From the NCBI GenBank assembly GCA_964007475.1, contig OZ023273.1:150394444-150458443 (forward strand): DNA of 64,000 nucleotides, written 5' to 3'. The notes under the pieces are model-generated. The model saw only the letters and a list, made by a program, of their open reading frames with translations, had not been told where the DNA came from and did not search any database. Both the position numbers and the translations under genes were made by a program. The stretch is from Hybos culiciformis (lineage: Eukaryota; Arthropoda; Insecta; Diptera; Hybotidae). Below, piece by piece: positions 15,335 through 27,500 of this stretch (its first letter is position 1; the number at the start of each line of letters is the position of its first letter).

Positions 15335-18300
15335 TGTCATCATATAAATAATATTATTTTTAGAATATGAAATTTAGTCATAATTTAATATTCAAAATTT
15401 AATAACGTTATAACTTTACCAAAATGGAGAATATCAAAAAATCAATTTTTGTATTTTATTACAACAATAAGTATAGATGAAAATTGAAAATTTATTGAGA
15501 ACACAAGTTATAACGACCAGCATTAATTTTATGAAAAAAAAAGGGAAAATGAGTTCGAAAATATAATAACATCAAAATAATATTTTGTATTAATGGTGAA
15601 TGAGAGATTGCATGCAAAACTATTAAATTTTATTTAATAATATGAATGTTTTAGAATATAAAAGCATTAAGTATCTATATTTGATTCTTAAATAATTTCA
15701 AGCAATCTTTCGCAAATGGTTAGTTATCCATACTGCATTATGGCCACCAGAATGAAATAATAATAAAATAATTTAGATATGAAGTTCAATTTTGAGTAAA
15801 ATTTAAAATCTGTACGAATTCAAGTAAAAACTATATAAGCTTAAAAATTAAAAAACAAAAAAGAATAATATTTTCCAAATTTCAAAACTGACTAACTGAC
15901 AATTTTTATGAACCCAAATATGTGTTTCCCATCAATTCTACTGATATTATTAAATAATATATTTTATTTTATTAATTTGCCAGCCGAAAATATAATGGAT
16001 AGTTAGTTATTATTATATCAATATTATATTATAAAATTTTTGTTTTAAATAATAATAATAAAACTATACTGATTCATAGTTTTATAATAAACAAGACTTT
16101 GTGAATAACCATAACAATTTTAGTAATATTAAAGTAAATTTATATTTCAAAAAAAATTAATTCCTCTTCAAGTAAACATTATTCTATCAATGATGCAGAA
16201 ATTATTATTAAAATAACAAATAAAAATAATAATAATAATAATTATGTTTGTTTTGTAAATAGAAATACTAATTGCTATATATTATTTCTGTAAACACTCT
16301 TTAAATGGTTATATTTACAAAAATTTATTATTATTATTAAATTTTGAAAAAAAAAATTTTTTTATTTTTCTGGGACATTTATAATTTATTAAATGTAAAT
16401 TTTTGGTAGCCAGACACAATTCAACAATTATTTAATTATATATAAATTATTCTGTTAGTTTTACTATAAATTTATGATTATAGATTTAACGAAATAATTT
16501 CATTATAATGTGATCGGAAAATTGACCACACGTTGTCCATCACAATTTAATTAATTTCGAATTGAATGTGAATACTTTCTGATCAATATAAATATATAAA
16601 TAGTAATATAAAAATATATAGTTATAGGAATTTAATGTGCATAATAATGTACAAATATATTTTAATAATTTTAGAGTAGAGTGTAGAATTAAAAAATATT
16701 ATAATATTTATTATTTTTCCATTAATTTTATTTACGCGTTAAAATAAGGAAATTAATTTATTGCTATAAATATTCAAATGAAAATATATTTAAAAAATAA
16801 AAAATTAGGATTAGAAGTGTGAAATTCTTTTTTTCGTATTGCATTATCAAACAATTCTTGAAAATACATGTATTGTATAATATTCAAATTTCTACTTAAA
16901 TCTACTAAAATGTATATACTATTTGCGTTTATGTTGAATATGAACTGAACATTAAAATAGGATTAAAAAATTATTTAATTTTTTATTTTTTTTTTTCAAT
17001 TTAATTTTAATTTTCGATCAAATTAAATTGACTGAATAGATACTTTATATGTAGTCATATACTATATCATTTACAATTTACAGTCAATTTTATACTACAT
17101 GATTATTTATCTATATGTATAATGAATAAGTTGTATCATAATATTCATTTAATACTTTTGTACAATTTTAATTAAGTATTTTATATTTTTTTAAAATTAG
17201 GCTCCCCTTTATCATTTAGTTAAAATCATAACAAAAAAAAAATACATATCCATGTATGAATGTATCCCTGAAAAAAATATCTCTTCTATGCAGAAAGACG
17301 TAGTAAGACCGAAATAATTTTTAATAATATAACACTTATCATATGAGCAAGATAATGAAGAAGAACAAAACAGACTGATTTATTAAAGGTTTTATTAAAC
17401 ATTTTCTAGGTTGAGAATAAAATTTTCACAAATTATATTAAAAATATGCAATATTTTCCAATTAATTCAAGATGTTTTTAGGTTACATAGAATATTTAGG
17501 AAAAAAATAAAAGAAACACCACAAGCATTTTCGTAAATCTAAAAATTTTGGGTACTGAACAAAAATTATATAATTTTGATCTTTTTTTATTGGTTGGGTA
17601 ATATTTACAAATAGAAAGCTTTTGTAGTCAAGGATCCGAAATTCGGATTTAAAAACGCCTAAAAATATTATAATCATGATTATATAATTGTATTCTTTTC
17701 ACTTATTAATGTATATCCTTTTTACTTATTTATCTATTTTTCTTAAAGGCTAGATTATTTGAAATTGAGCCAAAATAACGATTATATTAGTATATATTTA
17801 ACACTTTCTTTAAAAAATTTTTTCGGCTTCAAATACTAGATTATTGTTCCTAGTACATATTATGTTTTACATATCACTCAAAGTTTTAACCTTACTTCAA
17901 ATTTCCAGACCTTAATATTTTCTTGTAGATACATTAAATCAAAGTACTCAAATTAATAAATTTCAAACGTGTGCAATTATAATATATGTATATGAAGTTT
18001 ATTTCCACAAAAAAAAAGGACTTTACTCATAAGACGAGATATTGCCAATTTTAAAATACATTAATAAAAGGATCCAAAAGTTAGTAGATTTTATTTATTT
18101 TGCAAATGCTTCTGGAATAATTGTTCAGGTTCACTTCCACTAAAAGAAAAAAAATGTATACATGAAAATAAAATAAAAGAAAAATTTTAAGAAAAATATT
18201 TGGTGGTCTAGTCTTGTTAAGGCATAGAAAGGAATATGTGACTTGAATATTTTTTAAGCCCTAATAAATGTTATACAAATATTACTAATATTTTAAAATG

Positions 18301-19689
18301 AAAAAAAAATAAATAAATAAAAAAATTAAATAAAATAAAATAAAAAATCTGCAGAGAAGGTTATTTTTACTTGGTAAAAATCCAAATATTATGCTTCAAA
18401 TGAATGTAGAAGGATAAATCCCCTTCATGTCCATTTTCATCATTTTCTATGTTTTTCATATATATCTTATTGTGGATAATAGTTTAAGTTTGTTACACAA
18501 GCCATTATGATTAATTTTAAGTGATATTGTATATTTTATGTCAAATCTGCTTTTAAAATATTGCTAAAATAAATTTTTGAAAACATATATGTAGTATTTA
18601 GTCTCTAGTGGATTTCAGTTCATGGTGGTGCCTATGAAGACACTATTCATTACGAAATAATGTCAAAAGTAAAACTTTAAAATTCTTCATTATTTAATTA
18701 ATTTAAAAATGCTCTGTATGTAGACCATTAGCAATAAGAACTGTCAAAATATATTTAACTTTAATTTTTAATAAAATTGCTTTAAGAAATTGTTCTTAAT
18801 ATCCCTAAACTGACAAATTTCCGTTTCCTGTCGTTCCTGCTGATATTGAGCATGGCATATATTGCATATTATGTATTGCTAATGATTTTTGAACTGGTTT
18901 TTGTAATCACTATTATTTCGTTGTATAATTTTTCATTGCTATAATGTTTACAAAATTTATATATTTTATTTTGTTTGAACGAAAAACTGAAGAACCATGC
19001 AGAAAGTTTTTTTTTTTTTTTTTAAATAAAAAAAGTTACCAAATGCAGTCAGGTAGAAAGTTAAGAAATTAGAGAATGTTTTTTTTTTCATATTTATACA
19101 AAGAGTATTGCTAGTTAGGCGAAGAATGATTTAAAATATCCATCAATGTAATGATAATCATCATTGCAGAATACCAGATGGTTTCAAGATTTTTATATTA
19201 TTCTCGTGATTTGTACATATATGTACATTATGTACATATGTTTAATGCATTACTATATATTGAGGTTAAAAATTCAGGAACGAAGAGTACATTTTTTACT
19301 CCAAACTATTATTCTTAATAATTCAGTTAAACTATAATTTGAAGAAATTTGCGATCCTGCCAATTAGACAATTAGCTCGTAAAAAAATTAATTTTTAATG
19401 AACAAATCAATAAGGTATTCAGTGCAATTTTTTTTGCAAATTAAATTAATCTGAATGGCCGATTTTTATTTTATAGCTCAGTAATTAGTATGTTCCATGT
19501 TCGAGAATTTGTCTTGTCATTTTGGAAATAGTTCCAGAACCATTGATTTTGTCCACTAGCGGTCTTTTCCTTATATTTTATTTTTTTTTATTTATTTTTA
19601 TTCCAAAATTTCATAACGATAACGAACTATAATTTTTATAAATAAAGCTTGACCAAACATTTTATAATAATGTCATTACTGTGTTACCT

Positions 19690-20205
19690 CATATAAAAGC
19701 ATTTGGGTTATACTATTTTTTAGCTCGTTTTCTACAAAAAATGAAAAAACGGACTATATATTTTTGCTTTATGTCTGTCCGTTTTCACGTCCGTCCATCT
19801 GTCGCGCACTTAAATGATTATAACTTTTAAATTACTTGGCCGATTTCTATCGTTTAAAAACCAAAATAATCGTTCTCTTTCACCTCGATTGGGATTCTAT
19901 CATTCTGGGTTTCGGAGTTAGGGGCTCTCAACCAGCCAAGGGTCTAAAAAATATTCCTATAATATTAATATAAATTTTCTGATTAAAATGATTATATGGG
20001 TAGAAGAGTAGAAGATCGTAGAAAAATGGTTAGAGAACAAGAATTTGAACTAGGGTCTGGATTTCGATGAACATTGTATATTTGTGCATATGACTGAATA
20101 GTATTGGTATAGTGATATTGTGACCGAAGTATCGTAAAATTAAAGTATATACTAAACTGAAAACGGGCGCTACACTTCATTTATGAAGTTCTGTCCTGTA
20201 TATTT
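19690..20205. repeat. Probable dispersed-repeat relic with CTGTCCGT-rich block
   Basis: The composition changes abruptly here. A block at about 19770-19810 is rich in TGTCCG words (TCTGTCCGT, CGTCCGTCCATCTGTC). It is followed by ATAACTTTTAAATTAC and GGCCGATTTCTATCG. I associate this order (a CTGTCCGT run, then ATAACT, then a CCGATTT word) with dispersed repeats in insect genomes, but cannot name a family without a search. The downstream part to ~20.2 kb keeps similar composition and may belong to the same insertion. Both strands carry stops and no protein is recognised. Ends and target duplication were not found, so the borders are approximate. Confidence 0.4.
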
Positions 20206-23068
20206 TTTAAGTCAAGTTATAACTTCTAAAGGATCTAACTTTATTTTTTTTTATGCTTTTAAATAAAAAAAAATCACATCTGTACATCATCAAATTATTG
20301 AAAATTTTTATTCAAAAAGAAAACTAATACTTCATTCATAAGAATTTATGTTTGGGAAATTCACTTACATATATTTTTTTTTTCTTACTTTAAAAGCAAT
20401 GATTTTTGAATGAGTTTTATGAAAATCCATTGAAGTAATCTTTTTCAACTTTGCACTTTTTTTTTTATTTTTTTTATTTTTGCTTTCCAGAATAAAAAGT
20501 TTACATTTTTTAATAATAAATTTAACATAATGTCATATATTAAAAAAAAAATGATCCAGGAAAACCTATTTTACACATGCTTGAAATGAAAAATGATAAA
20601 ATTTTATTATTATTTAAATTATTAAAATAAAAAACAAAAAGTGCTATTGGCACAGTATGTTATAAAGTGATGTGAATTTGTGAACATGAAAGATAATGAA
20701 TGTTAAAAATTGGAAAGATTTTTATAGTTCAACTTAAAGATGATTATTTTATACTTGATATTTTTTACTTTATGAGGTTTTACATTTCAATAAATTCATG
20801 TATATCTAATTATAAAAATAATAAATAATTTATATTTTATATATTTAGTTAAATTTTGCTGAAATTTTTTAAAAGTTGAAAATAAAGTTTTAGACCAACT
20901 AAATATGGTTATCATTAAATTCATGATTGAAAATAATTTAATGATCGCAAGTAATAAAACAAATAAATTAAAATTAAAATTAACTATTGCCGACAAATTC
21001 ATATGTTTATAACATTATTATTATTTACATAAAACTATAACTAATTAAAAAAAATTTCAGTTTCTATAACTGAGTTTATATGTACTAAATAGAATGATAA
21101 TTTTAAGCCGAATAGATAGATATACATAAATTTTTCCAACAAGTAATAAAATATAAAATAATAAGGTAAGCTGAGTAGATAAGATAAGTTTAAGTAGAAA
21201 TTGAGGTGAAACAAAACTACTTTAAAAAAGACTTAATTGCTGATTTTTTGTGCTTTTCATGATTAAAAAGATTTTTGCCTTTCATACAGATTTACAATAA
21301 TATTATAATTATTAAATAAATGTGTTTATTATTATTATGTACAAACAAAAAGTAAAGAAAAAATAATTTCAATTAATGTCAAATATTTTATTTCAATAAT
21401 GTTGTGGGGAGAAAAATAAATTGAAAATATTATTATATGTATATATATTTGTTTTCATACCAATAAAGCTTTCTTTTTCTTTCATTTTTTTTCTCAATTT
21501 TTTGTAAAATTTTTGTTCGGCTTGTTAAGGATTTTAAATATTTTTTGTGTACATTTTTGTTGAAAAACATTTCACTTTGCCAAAAAACAAAAAAAAATTT
21601 ATGTTTTCCAAGGACTAAAAAAAAACTTATATTTTGTAACAAAGACTAACTTTAACGAATTATTATTATTATTATTTTTTTTAACTTGTTATGCGGTTTG
21701 GCACTTGACCTGTCGTTCAGATTGTCCATAATTTTTCCAATATAAAATTCTTGAAATTCCTTGGACGAATGATGTTATTAAAACAGGGGTAAACTTGTTA
21801 TAAATCAGGTCATTCTAATACAGGTCGGGCAGAGTTAAAATGATATAAAAAAAATCATTACTATTTCATTTCTGCTTTCATCTGCTTTGATGTGGCCATA
21901 GTCAAAGCTAAAGAAGTTAACTTGGTTTAATAAATTTTGGAATTTATTAATTCTCTTTAAACTAAATATCTAAAATATTGTATTATAGATTCACCGAAAT
22001 TTGATATATCTAAAGTTTAATATTAAAAGCTAAAAAAATTATATGAATAGTTTAAAAAGATGCACCAACAATAATACGTTGATTTTCATTATTTCGTACA
22101 ATTTTCATTTAATAAAAATAATTATATAATATAAATAAAATACCTTAAATATGTCTCTGGTAAATTTATTTTCACTATTTGTAAATACGTCATTGAGAAA
22201 ATAAACATTGATATTAAGACAAAATACGGCAAAGAAATTGGGAAAACTTTATTGGCTAAAGAAAGAAAAGGCGAAAAATACTTTCTATTTTATATCGAAT
22301 TGTATGTTTACATAATCACAACCATACATATTTATCAAAATAAAAAAGAAAAATAATTTGTTCGAAGTAATGACATTTAAAATGAAAATTTCTTTAATTT
22401 CCTTTTAAAATGACAAGTGAAGTTTTGTTTTCTTTTAATTCTATAAGAATATTTATTTGTATAAGTATTAAATATCCTTTAGGTATTTTTTTTTTTTTTT
22501 AAGAAAATATTTATTGTAACATTATAGAAAGATTTATGAATGCGTAAAACTAGTACATATTGAAATTGTGTAAATAAAATTTGTAAAATTAGGTTAAAAA
22601 TATTATATACTACTATAGAGTAGCAATAGACAATTAATAATTTATTATTTAAATGTACATAAATTATAAAATATTTATAGTTTATCAAAATATCAAAGTT
22701 GATAAGTAAATTTTAAGCCCATTAATCTATCGTTATGCTTACAAGTGTGCATTAGAATTTCTCAATTAATTTTTTGCCCTATTTTTCCTCATTTCCTAAA
22801 ATCTTTGGAGTTTGGCTAGAAAAAATGAGGAATCATGTATTATATTTATAAAGCTGGAGAATGTTTGTAATATCAAAATGGCTTTGTTTTCTCGAATAGA
22901 ATATGCGTCGACTTATCTGTTATATTAAAATTTACTCTTCATCTAAATTTATTAAACTTAATAAATTTTTCATTCATATTTTAGTTGTCGGAAAATTTAT
23001 GTAGAAATACAATTTTTTTTTGTACCTGAATATGAATCATTATTTTTCTTTTTATAATTTTGTTTTAC
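20206..23068. other. AT-rich non-coding DNA, no gene seen
   Basis: AT-rich background. A moderately complex patch at about 21.7-21.85 kb (around GTTTGGCACTTGACCTGTCG) has no usable open frame. Nothing else is supported before the Harbinger element begins. Confidence 0.75.
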
Positions 23069-23071
23069 TTA

Positions 23072-23092
23072 TGCTACATTTACACCTAATGG
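23072..23092 (+). repeat. Left terminal inverted repeat of the Harbinger element
   Basis: Twenty-one bases starting TGCTACATTTACACCTAATG match the reverse complement of 24557-24577 without mismatch. Similarity past this point continues only as shared TAATGG-type words. Confidence 0.93.
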
Positions 23093-23300
23093 AAAAACTG
23101 CCATTATGATGCCATTTTGTACCATTACAAATGTGAACGGGTGACATTAAGAGTTGCCATTATTTAATGGTGGCTAATGGCGGCTAATGGTAAACACTAA
23201 TGGCATTGCTGGTGTGAACGAGTAGGAATGGCTAACGGTATTAAAAATGCCATTACAAAAATTAATGAACTTGTTCATTTTTTTACAGCCATTAGCCATT
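23085..23300. repeat. Left subterminal TAATGGC/GCCATTA array
   Basis: In about 215 bp the hexamer CCATTA or its complement TAATGG, and the near variants GCCATT and AATGGC, occur more than ten times in both orientations, including GGTGGCTAATGGCGGCTAAT. Known Harbinger systems use short subterminal motifs as binding sites for the transposase or its Myb-like partner. A binding role here is inference from that. Confidence 0.6.
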
Positions 23301-23400
23301 TTCCTTTCTATTTTCAAGTGTACTGAAAATTAATACGATTTTTATGCTTTTTTTAACTTATTTATATATGTAGCTAGATTAACTTAATATACCTACTGTT

Positions 23401-23514
23401 ATGCTACATGTATTGGAAGCGAAACGAAACAAAGCGCTCGTGGAATCCCTGGACCGGTCCATTAACAACAATTTAAGTCAACTGCTACAAGACGAAGACG
23501 ACGACGAAGAATAA
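23401..23514 (+). CDS. Short reading frame with acidic C-terminus, candidate remnant of the second Harbinger gene
   Basis: An ATG-initiated frame of 37 codons runs to a TAA at 23512-23514. It has low-AT codon use quite unlike the surrounding DNA. The product is mixed-charge and looks helical (LEAKRNKALVESLDRSI), ending in the acidic tail DEDDDEE. Autonomous PIF/Harbinger elements usually carry a second gene for a Myb/SANT- or MADF-like DNA-binding protein. The position, the orientation opposite to the transposase and the real-protein look fit the C-terminal end of such a gene whose body was deleted. In frame, a stop lies only 18 bp upstream of the ATG, with no AG acceptor between, so a spliced upstream exon is not obvious. 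It may be chance or a relic rather than a working gene. Confidence 0.4.
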   Translation: MLHVLEAKRNKALVESLDRSINNNLSQLLQDEDDDEE

Positions 23515-23578
23515 ACACACTTTCAATTTTACATCTGAAATCTATCAATCTATTATATTTTAATTGTCCTTAAAGATT

Positions 23579-23829
23579 ATATCGTCGGAATCATGCAAAA
23601 ACCACGAAACTGCAAAAACATAGTTTTGAGGATTAGAATTTTGTTTTTTTTTTAGTACGTTTTGGTACTTTCGAGAAAATAGAAATAGTCATTGCGGATA
23701 ATTTATGAGAGCTTTCGACTTCTAACTTTGAACATATTAAAATTTTAGTTTTTTATAATTTTTCTACAATATTAGGTCAAAACGGCAAAAAAAAACAGTT
23801 TCGTGATTTTTGCACGAGACCGACGATAT
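23579..23829. mobile_element. Inverted-repeat insert (MITE-like) inside the Harbinger element
   Basis: Two 34-bp arms (23579-23612 and 23796-23829) are inverted copies with four mismatches. Both outer ends read ATATCGTCGG when oriented inwards, and the inner ends read CACGAAACTG. The arms enclose 183 bp of AT-rich sequence without a reading frame. The ATAT at both outer ends would allow a TA target site with termini TCGTCGG, as in Tc1/mariner-type MITEs. However, ATAT is palindromic and no longer duplication is visible, so the target site is uncertain. The repeat lies just past the apparent splice donor of the transposase exon, so it may be an insertion that helped inactivate the element. Confidence 0.6.
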
Positions 23830-23889
23830 CAATTAAAATTGAATGAAAAATCGAAAAAAAAGAATTAAAAATTAAAATAAATTAATTAC

Positions 23890-24345
23890 CTTCATATATT
23901 CATTTTTTAATGTGTCGTACAATGCTTGACAAGTTTCCTCGATGATATTGGAAATTGATGCCTTCGACATCCGAAATAGGAACATGAGGCTGCCGTATGA
24001 ATCACCAGTTGACAGAAAACGTATCGTCACCGCTAATCTCTCAGCCACAGAAATTGATTTCCGAAATCTTGTGTTCACTTTCTCAATAACTGGCCTCACA
24101 AGATTTACTAACACATCGAAATCGGCCGCATTCATTCTAATGAAGTTTTTAAAAAGTTCAGGATGTCCAGCTCGCAACATTATATTAAATTCTTTGAAAA
24201 ATCCAAAGCGCTCGCGGTTTAAAAATAGATCGCGTGTCCAAATGATCCGCCTTTTTCGATCCTTTTCTCTTTCTTGATTGTCTACTTCTTCACACGCACA
24301 AGCTACAACAATAGCAGCGCACAAAGCACGAGCACGTCTTTTCAT
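23890..24345 (-). CDS. HARBI1-like transposase, 5' exon only
   Basis: This is the N-terminal part of a PIF/Harbinger transposase (HARBI1-like nuclease family), which would catalyse excision and insertion of the element. The first true ATG is at 24343-24345; five upstream codons are open but follow a TTG, not an ATG. The exon encodes 152 residues. Residues ~30-60 (RRIIWTRDLFLNRERFGFF) match the conserved N-terminal arm of insect HARBI1 proteins. Residues ~75-120 include FDVLVNLVRPVIEK and AERLAVTIRFLSTGDSYGSL, and residues ~122-150 (FRMSKASISNIIEETCQAL) form the helix-turn-helix-like segment. The frame then reaches AAG|GTAATT, a good splice donor at the point where many relatives continue YMKVP. 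Read through, it stops seven codons later, at 23872. No exon for the DDE domain follows before the left end, so the product cannot be catalytic. It may still bind DNA. Confidence 0.88.
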
Positions 24346-24379
24346 TTTGAAATCAGACAACTGGTGTCATTGAAAAATT

Positions 24380-24560
24380 CAAATGTTTGTCATTCATGCC
24401 ATTAAAATGTAAACGTAATGGCAACATTTTGCCATTTTACAGCGTTACCATTTAATGGCAAGGCCATTTTTGACCATTAATTTTTCTGTAGTGTGAACAC
24501 TTTCCATTTCAATGGCTATACAGAAATTAATGGAGATTTTTACCATTAGCCATTAGCCAT
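24380..24560. repeat. Right subterminal TAATGGC/GCCATTA array
   Basis: This mirrors the left array with at least ten GCCATT, CCATTA, AATGGC or TAATGG words in mixed orientation, including tandem CCATTAGCCATTAGCCATTA next to the right TIR. It occupies the putative promoter and 5' leader of the minus-strand transposase. A protein that binds this word could therefore also affect its transcription (inference). Confidence 0.6.
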
Positions 24561-24577
24561 TAGGTGTAAATGTAGCA
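24557..24577 (-). repeat. Right terminal inverted repeat of the Harbinger element
   Basis: Exact 21-bp reverse complement of the left end, followed directly by the TTA target duplication at 24578-24580. Confidence 0.93.
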
Positions 24578-24580
24578 TTA

Positions 24581-27500
24581 TACTTGTATTTATTTATTTA
24601 AAAAAAAAATCTTATTAAAAAAGTCATATTTGAATATTATCTGTTTATTTTCAAATTGAAAAATATTTCAAAACTACTAAACTGAAAAGAACCTTGAAAA
24701 GATAAATATTTAAAATGTTTAATAATAATACTATTGGTTTATGATATTATACTAGTGCAAATTAAATTGATTTCACTTCATATATAAACTGCAGCTCCAT
24801 CGACTCGCTTCAATTTTAAAACAAAACCGAATGCAATAAAAATATAATAATATTAAGATATTTGAAAAGATAAACAAATCAAAAGTTTTGAGGAATTCGT
24901 CATTTACTCACTCATTGCACTTGGTTTCTCAATCCTCACTCAAGTGTTAAAATAAATAAGTTTTTATGAGGAACGTGTGAGTATGCGCTTCCAAGCTGAG
25001 AAAAAACTAATTGCTTAAAACTTTCATTAAATATTTTAAATTAAAAAAAAAAAATTTATTTTGTTTATGTCTATCAGATTTTTCTAGATTTCCTTTTTGA
25101 AAAAAAAAAAAAACACAAACAACAACGAAAAATAGTCAACATTAATCTTCACGGATAAAAAGTATATCCGCAACCAGAGAAAAAAGAAAGCTAAACTAGA
25201 AAAATTATATTTTCCTCGGTTTTTTTTTTTTTTTTGGTATTTGATTTCATTACTTGAAAAAGTTAAGTATTTTCAAGAAGTTAATTTTATCCCACCAAAA
25301 GTGTTTAAAGATTTATTATAAGGCTAATAATTTTTCTTTATTTTTTTGCTTCCGTACTTTCATACTGATTTTTTTTTTTTTTTTCATATTCCTTACAAAA
25401 TCATTGCTTGTTAGGATTAGAACTTCCTAAAAATTTCATTTTTACAAAAAAGAAAAAAAAATAAGGAAAATATTTAACGTATATAAAAACCTATACCTAC
25501 ATAATAAAAGAAAAACAGAAAGTATTTTAGGGGGAAAAAGATTTAATTAATCGTCAGTCATTAAACCATCAAGTGTGAAAAAGTTTATCATCAAAATTTC
25601 ATTAAATTTTTTTTTTGCCCTATCCTGTGTACATATATATTTATAAAATTTTTAGAAAAGTATATTAACACATTTTGGTTGGAAACGAAAAAAAAAGTAA
25701 GTATTATGAAAATGTTATTTGCAAATTTTTAATACGTACTGATAATTATTATATATTGTGTTGAAATAAAGGATATGATTCACAACAAAGACTTTAAACG
25801 TATAAGACGCTTGCAAACTTAGATACATGGATTAAATGATGGGTTTAAACAATTAACTCATTCAATAACTTTTCAATGACAAGATATATAACTCTATTTG
25901 ACCAAAGGAGGAGTTAGCTAGTTTTAACAGAGGCTATGTACTTTATACCTATATTTAACGTATATTTTGCATTTTAATATTTATATATGAAATCTTAATA
26001 TAATATTTCAACTATAAAGTACATATTTACTCTTTTATAAATGTATATTTACAAGGCTAAAAATCACTGACATTTAAATAGCATATTACATGGTATTTAA
26101 TTAATAAACACGGTGGGCATATATATATGTATTATATATTTTTATTAAATTTATATGGTAGTTTTATTTTAAATAGAATACAAATAATATAAAATGTAGC
26201 AAAAATAAGCATAATTTTCCATTTGGGTTACAATTTTGTCGAACTGTTGATGCAATTTTATTTAAATGTACAAGGATAACCTATCTTTTAATAAAAATTA
26301 TGTTAAATTATGAAATCACGCATAATTTTTAATAATTTTAATAATTTCATGAAAGGAAAAATAAATTCATATATTAACGTTCCATGTTCTTATTAAATAA
26401 ATTACGTTAAAAATTCTCTCTATAATTTAAGGTAAAAATAATAAATAGAAAATAAACAATTTTTTTTTTTTTTAATTTTTATTTTATATAAATTTTTCTT
26501 TTATTATTCATGAACTATAAAATAAAAGTTAAAGGATATGTTATTAGCATTAATTAGAAAAAGTATACCACTTTAACTAAAATTATGATATCATAATTTT
26601 TATTAAAAAAAAAATGAAAAAAAAAGAACTTTCTTCCTTTAGAAATACATTTTTCAAGAGTCTGGGGAAAAATCATCAAAAAAAAACAAAAAAAAAGAAA
26701 AGAAAAATTTTAATGCACATGAAAACAAACTTAAATTTAATGAGATAAATAAAATTAAAAAAAAAAAAAAGAAAAAAATTATATAAAAGTTTTTCTTCAA
26801 TTTGAAAAAAAAAAAAAAAATAAATAAATAAACCTTACCTAGTTATACATAGTGAGCTTGAAATAAAAAACAAGAAAGAAAATACATTTAAATATGGGTT
26901 AAGTTTTCCCACAAAACTATGTGAAGAAAAATTATAGTTTTATCTTTCACTTTTTATTATAAATGCCTTTTCATAGAAGATTAATTCAACAAAATTTTTT
27001 GTTATCTTTTGGTTGGTCCATGATCTTTGTATTAGATAGTTTATATATAAAATGAAGATAAAGAAAATTGTATAAATTTTTTAATTTCAATTACCTCGTT
27101 TATCGATGAAAACGTTATTTAATGCTTTTAAAGTTTTAAAGTAAATACCTTTAAAAAAATTTACCTTTCCATTTATAAAAATTTCGAATTGTGCTTTTAA
27201 TTTCGTATAATTTTGAAACCATGATATTATTTTATTGATTAGTTTCGTATAAGGCATTTAAAACTCTATTTCCTTAGATGATGATCTCTTAACGTTTAAT
27301 GTTTTGCATCCCTCTTAGTACTGAATTTATTATTACCTTATTCCTAGTACAACTAACTTAGCTCTATGTTGTTCAAAAATTAGTAATTATATAAGCCAAA
27401 TCTCGATTGTTAGGAATCCCTACAAAGTCATTAACATAAATTCGATTCATAAAACTCCCATTTTCTTGAACTTGCTAAAATGGATTTTCTAATAAGTTGA

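Larger units (their letters stand above)
9311..19689. other. AT-rich non-coding DNA, no gene seen
   Basis: About 10 kb of AT-rich sequence with TA and AAT microsatellites and poly(A)/poly(T) runs. Apart from the small repeats listed separately, I see nothing that supports a gene. A slightly less AT-rich patch at roughly 12.3-12.8 kb (around GGTGGGGCCCTTACAACC) was read in all frames without a recognisable product. Confidence 0.75.
23069..24580. mobile_element. Deleted PIF/Harbinger DNA transposon with TTA target duplication
   Basis: The element runs from 23072 to 24577 (1,506 bp). Its ends are inverted repeats beginning TGCTACATTTACACCTAATG on the left, with the exact reverse complement on the right (21 bp each). 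It is flanked on both sides by TTA (23069-23071 and 24578-24580), the three-base target duplication characteristic of PIF/Harbinger. Both subterminal regions are packed with TAATGGC/GCCATTA words. Inside are the 5' exon of a HARBI1-like transposase on the minus strand and a short open frame on the plus strand. The span is too short for a complete element with both genes, and no DDE catalytic domain is present, so this is an internally deleted, non-autonomous copy. Perfect TIRs and target site suggest fairly recent insertion. Confidence 0.92.

Noticed and set aside
19474..19506. TAGCTCAGTAAT followed by GTTCGAGAA, resembling box A and box B
   Set aside because: The spacing is only about 13-15 nt, too short for a tRNA or a type 2 pol III promoter.
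23942..24277. 111-codon open frame on the plus strand across the transposase exon
   Set aside because: It is the antisense shadow of the real minus-strand exon; its product has no family resemblance.
24346..24360. Five extra N-terminal codons of the HARBI1-like frame
   Set aside because: They start at a TTG, not an ATG, and a stop lies just upstream. TTG is not a normal eukaryotic start, so the ATG at 24343-24345 was chosen.
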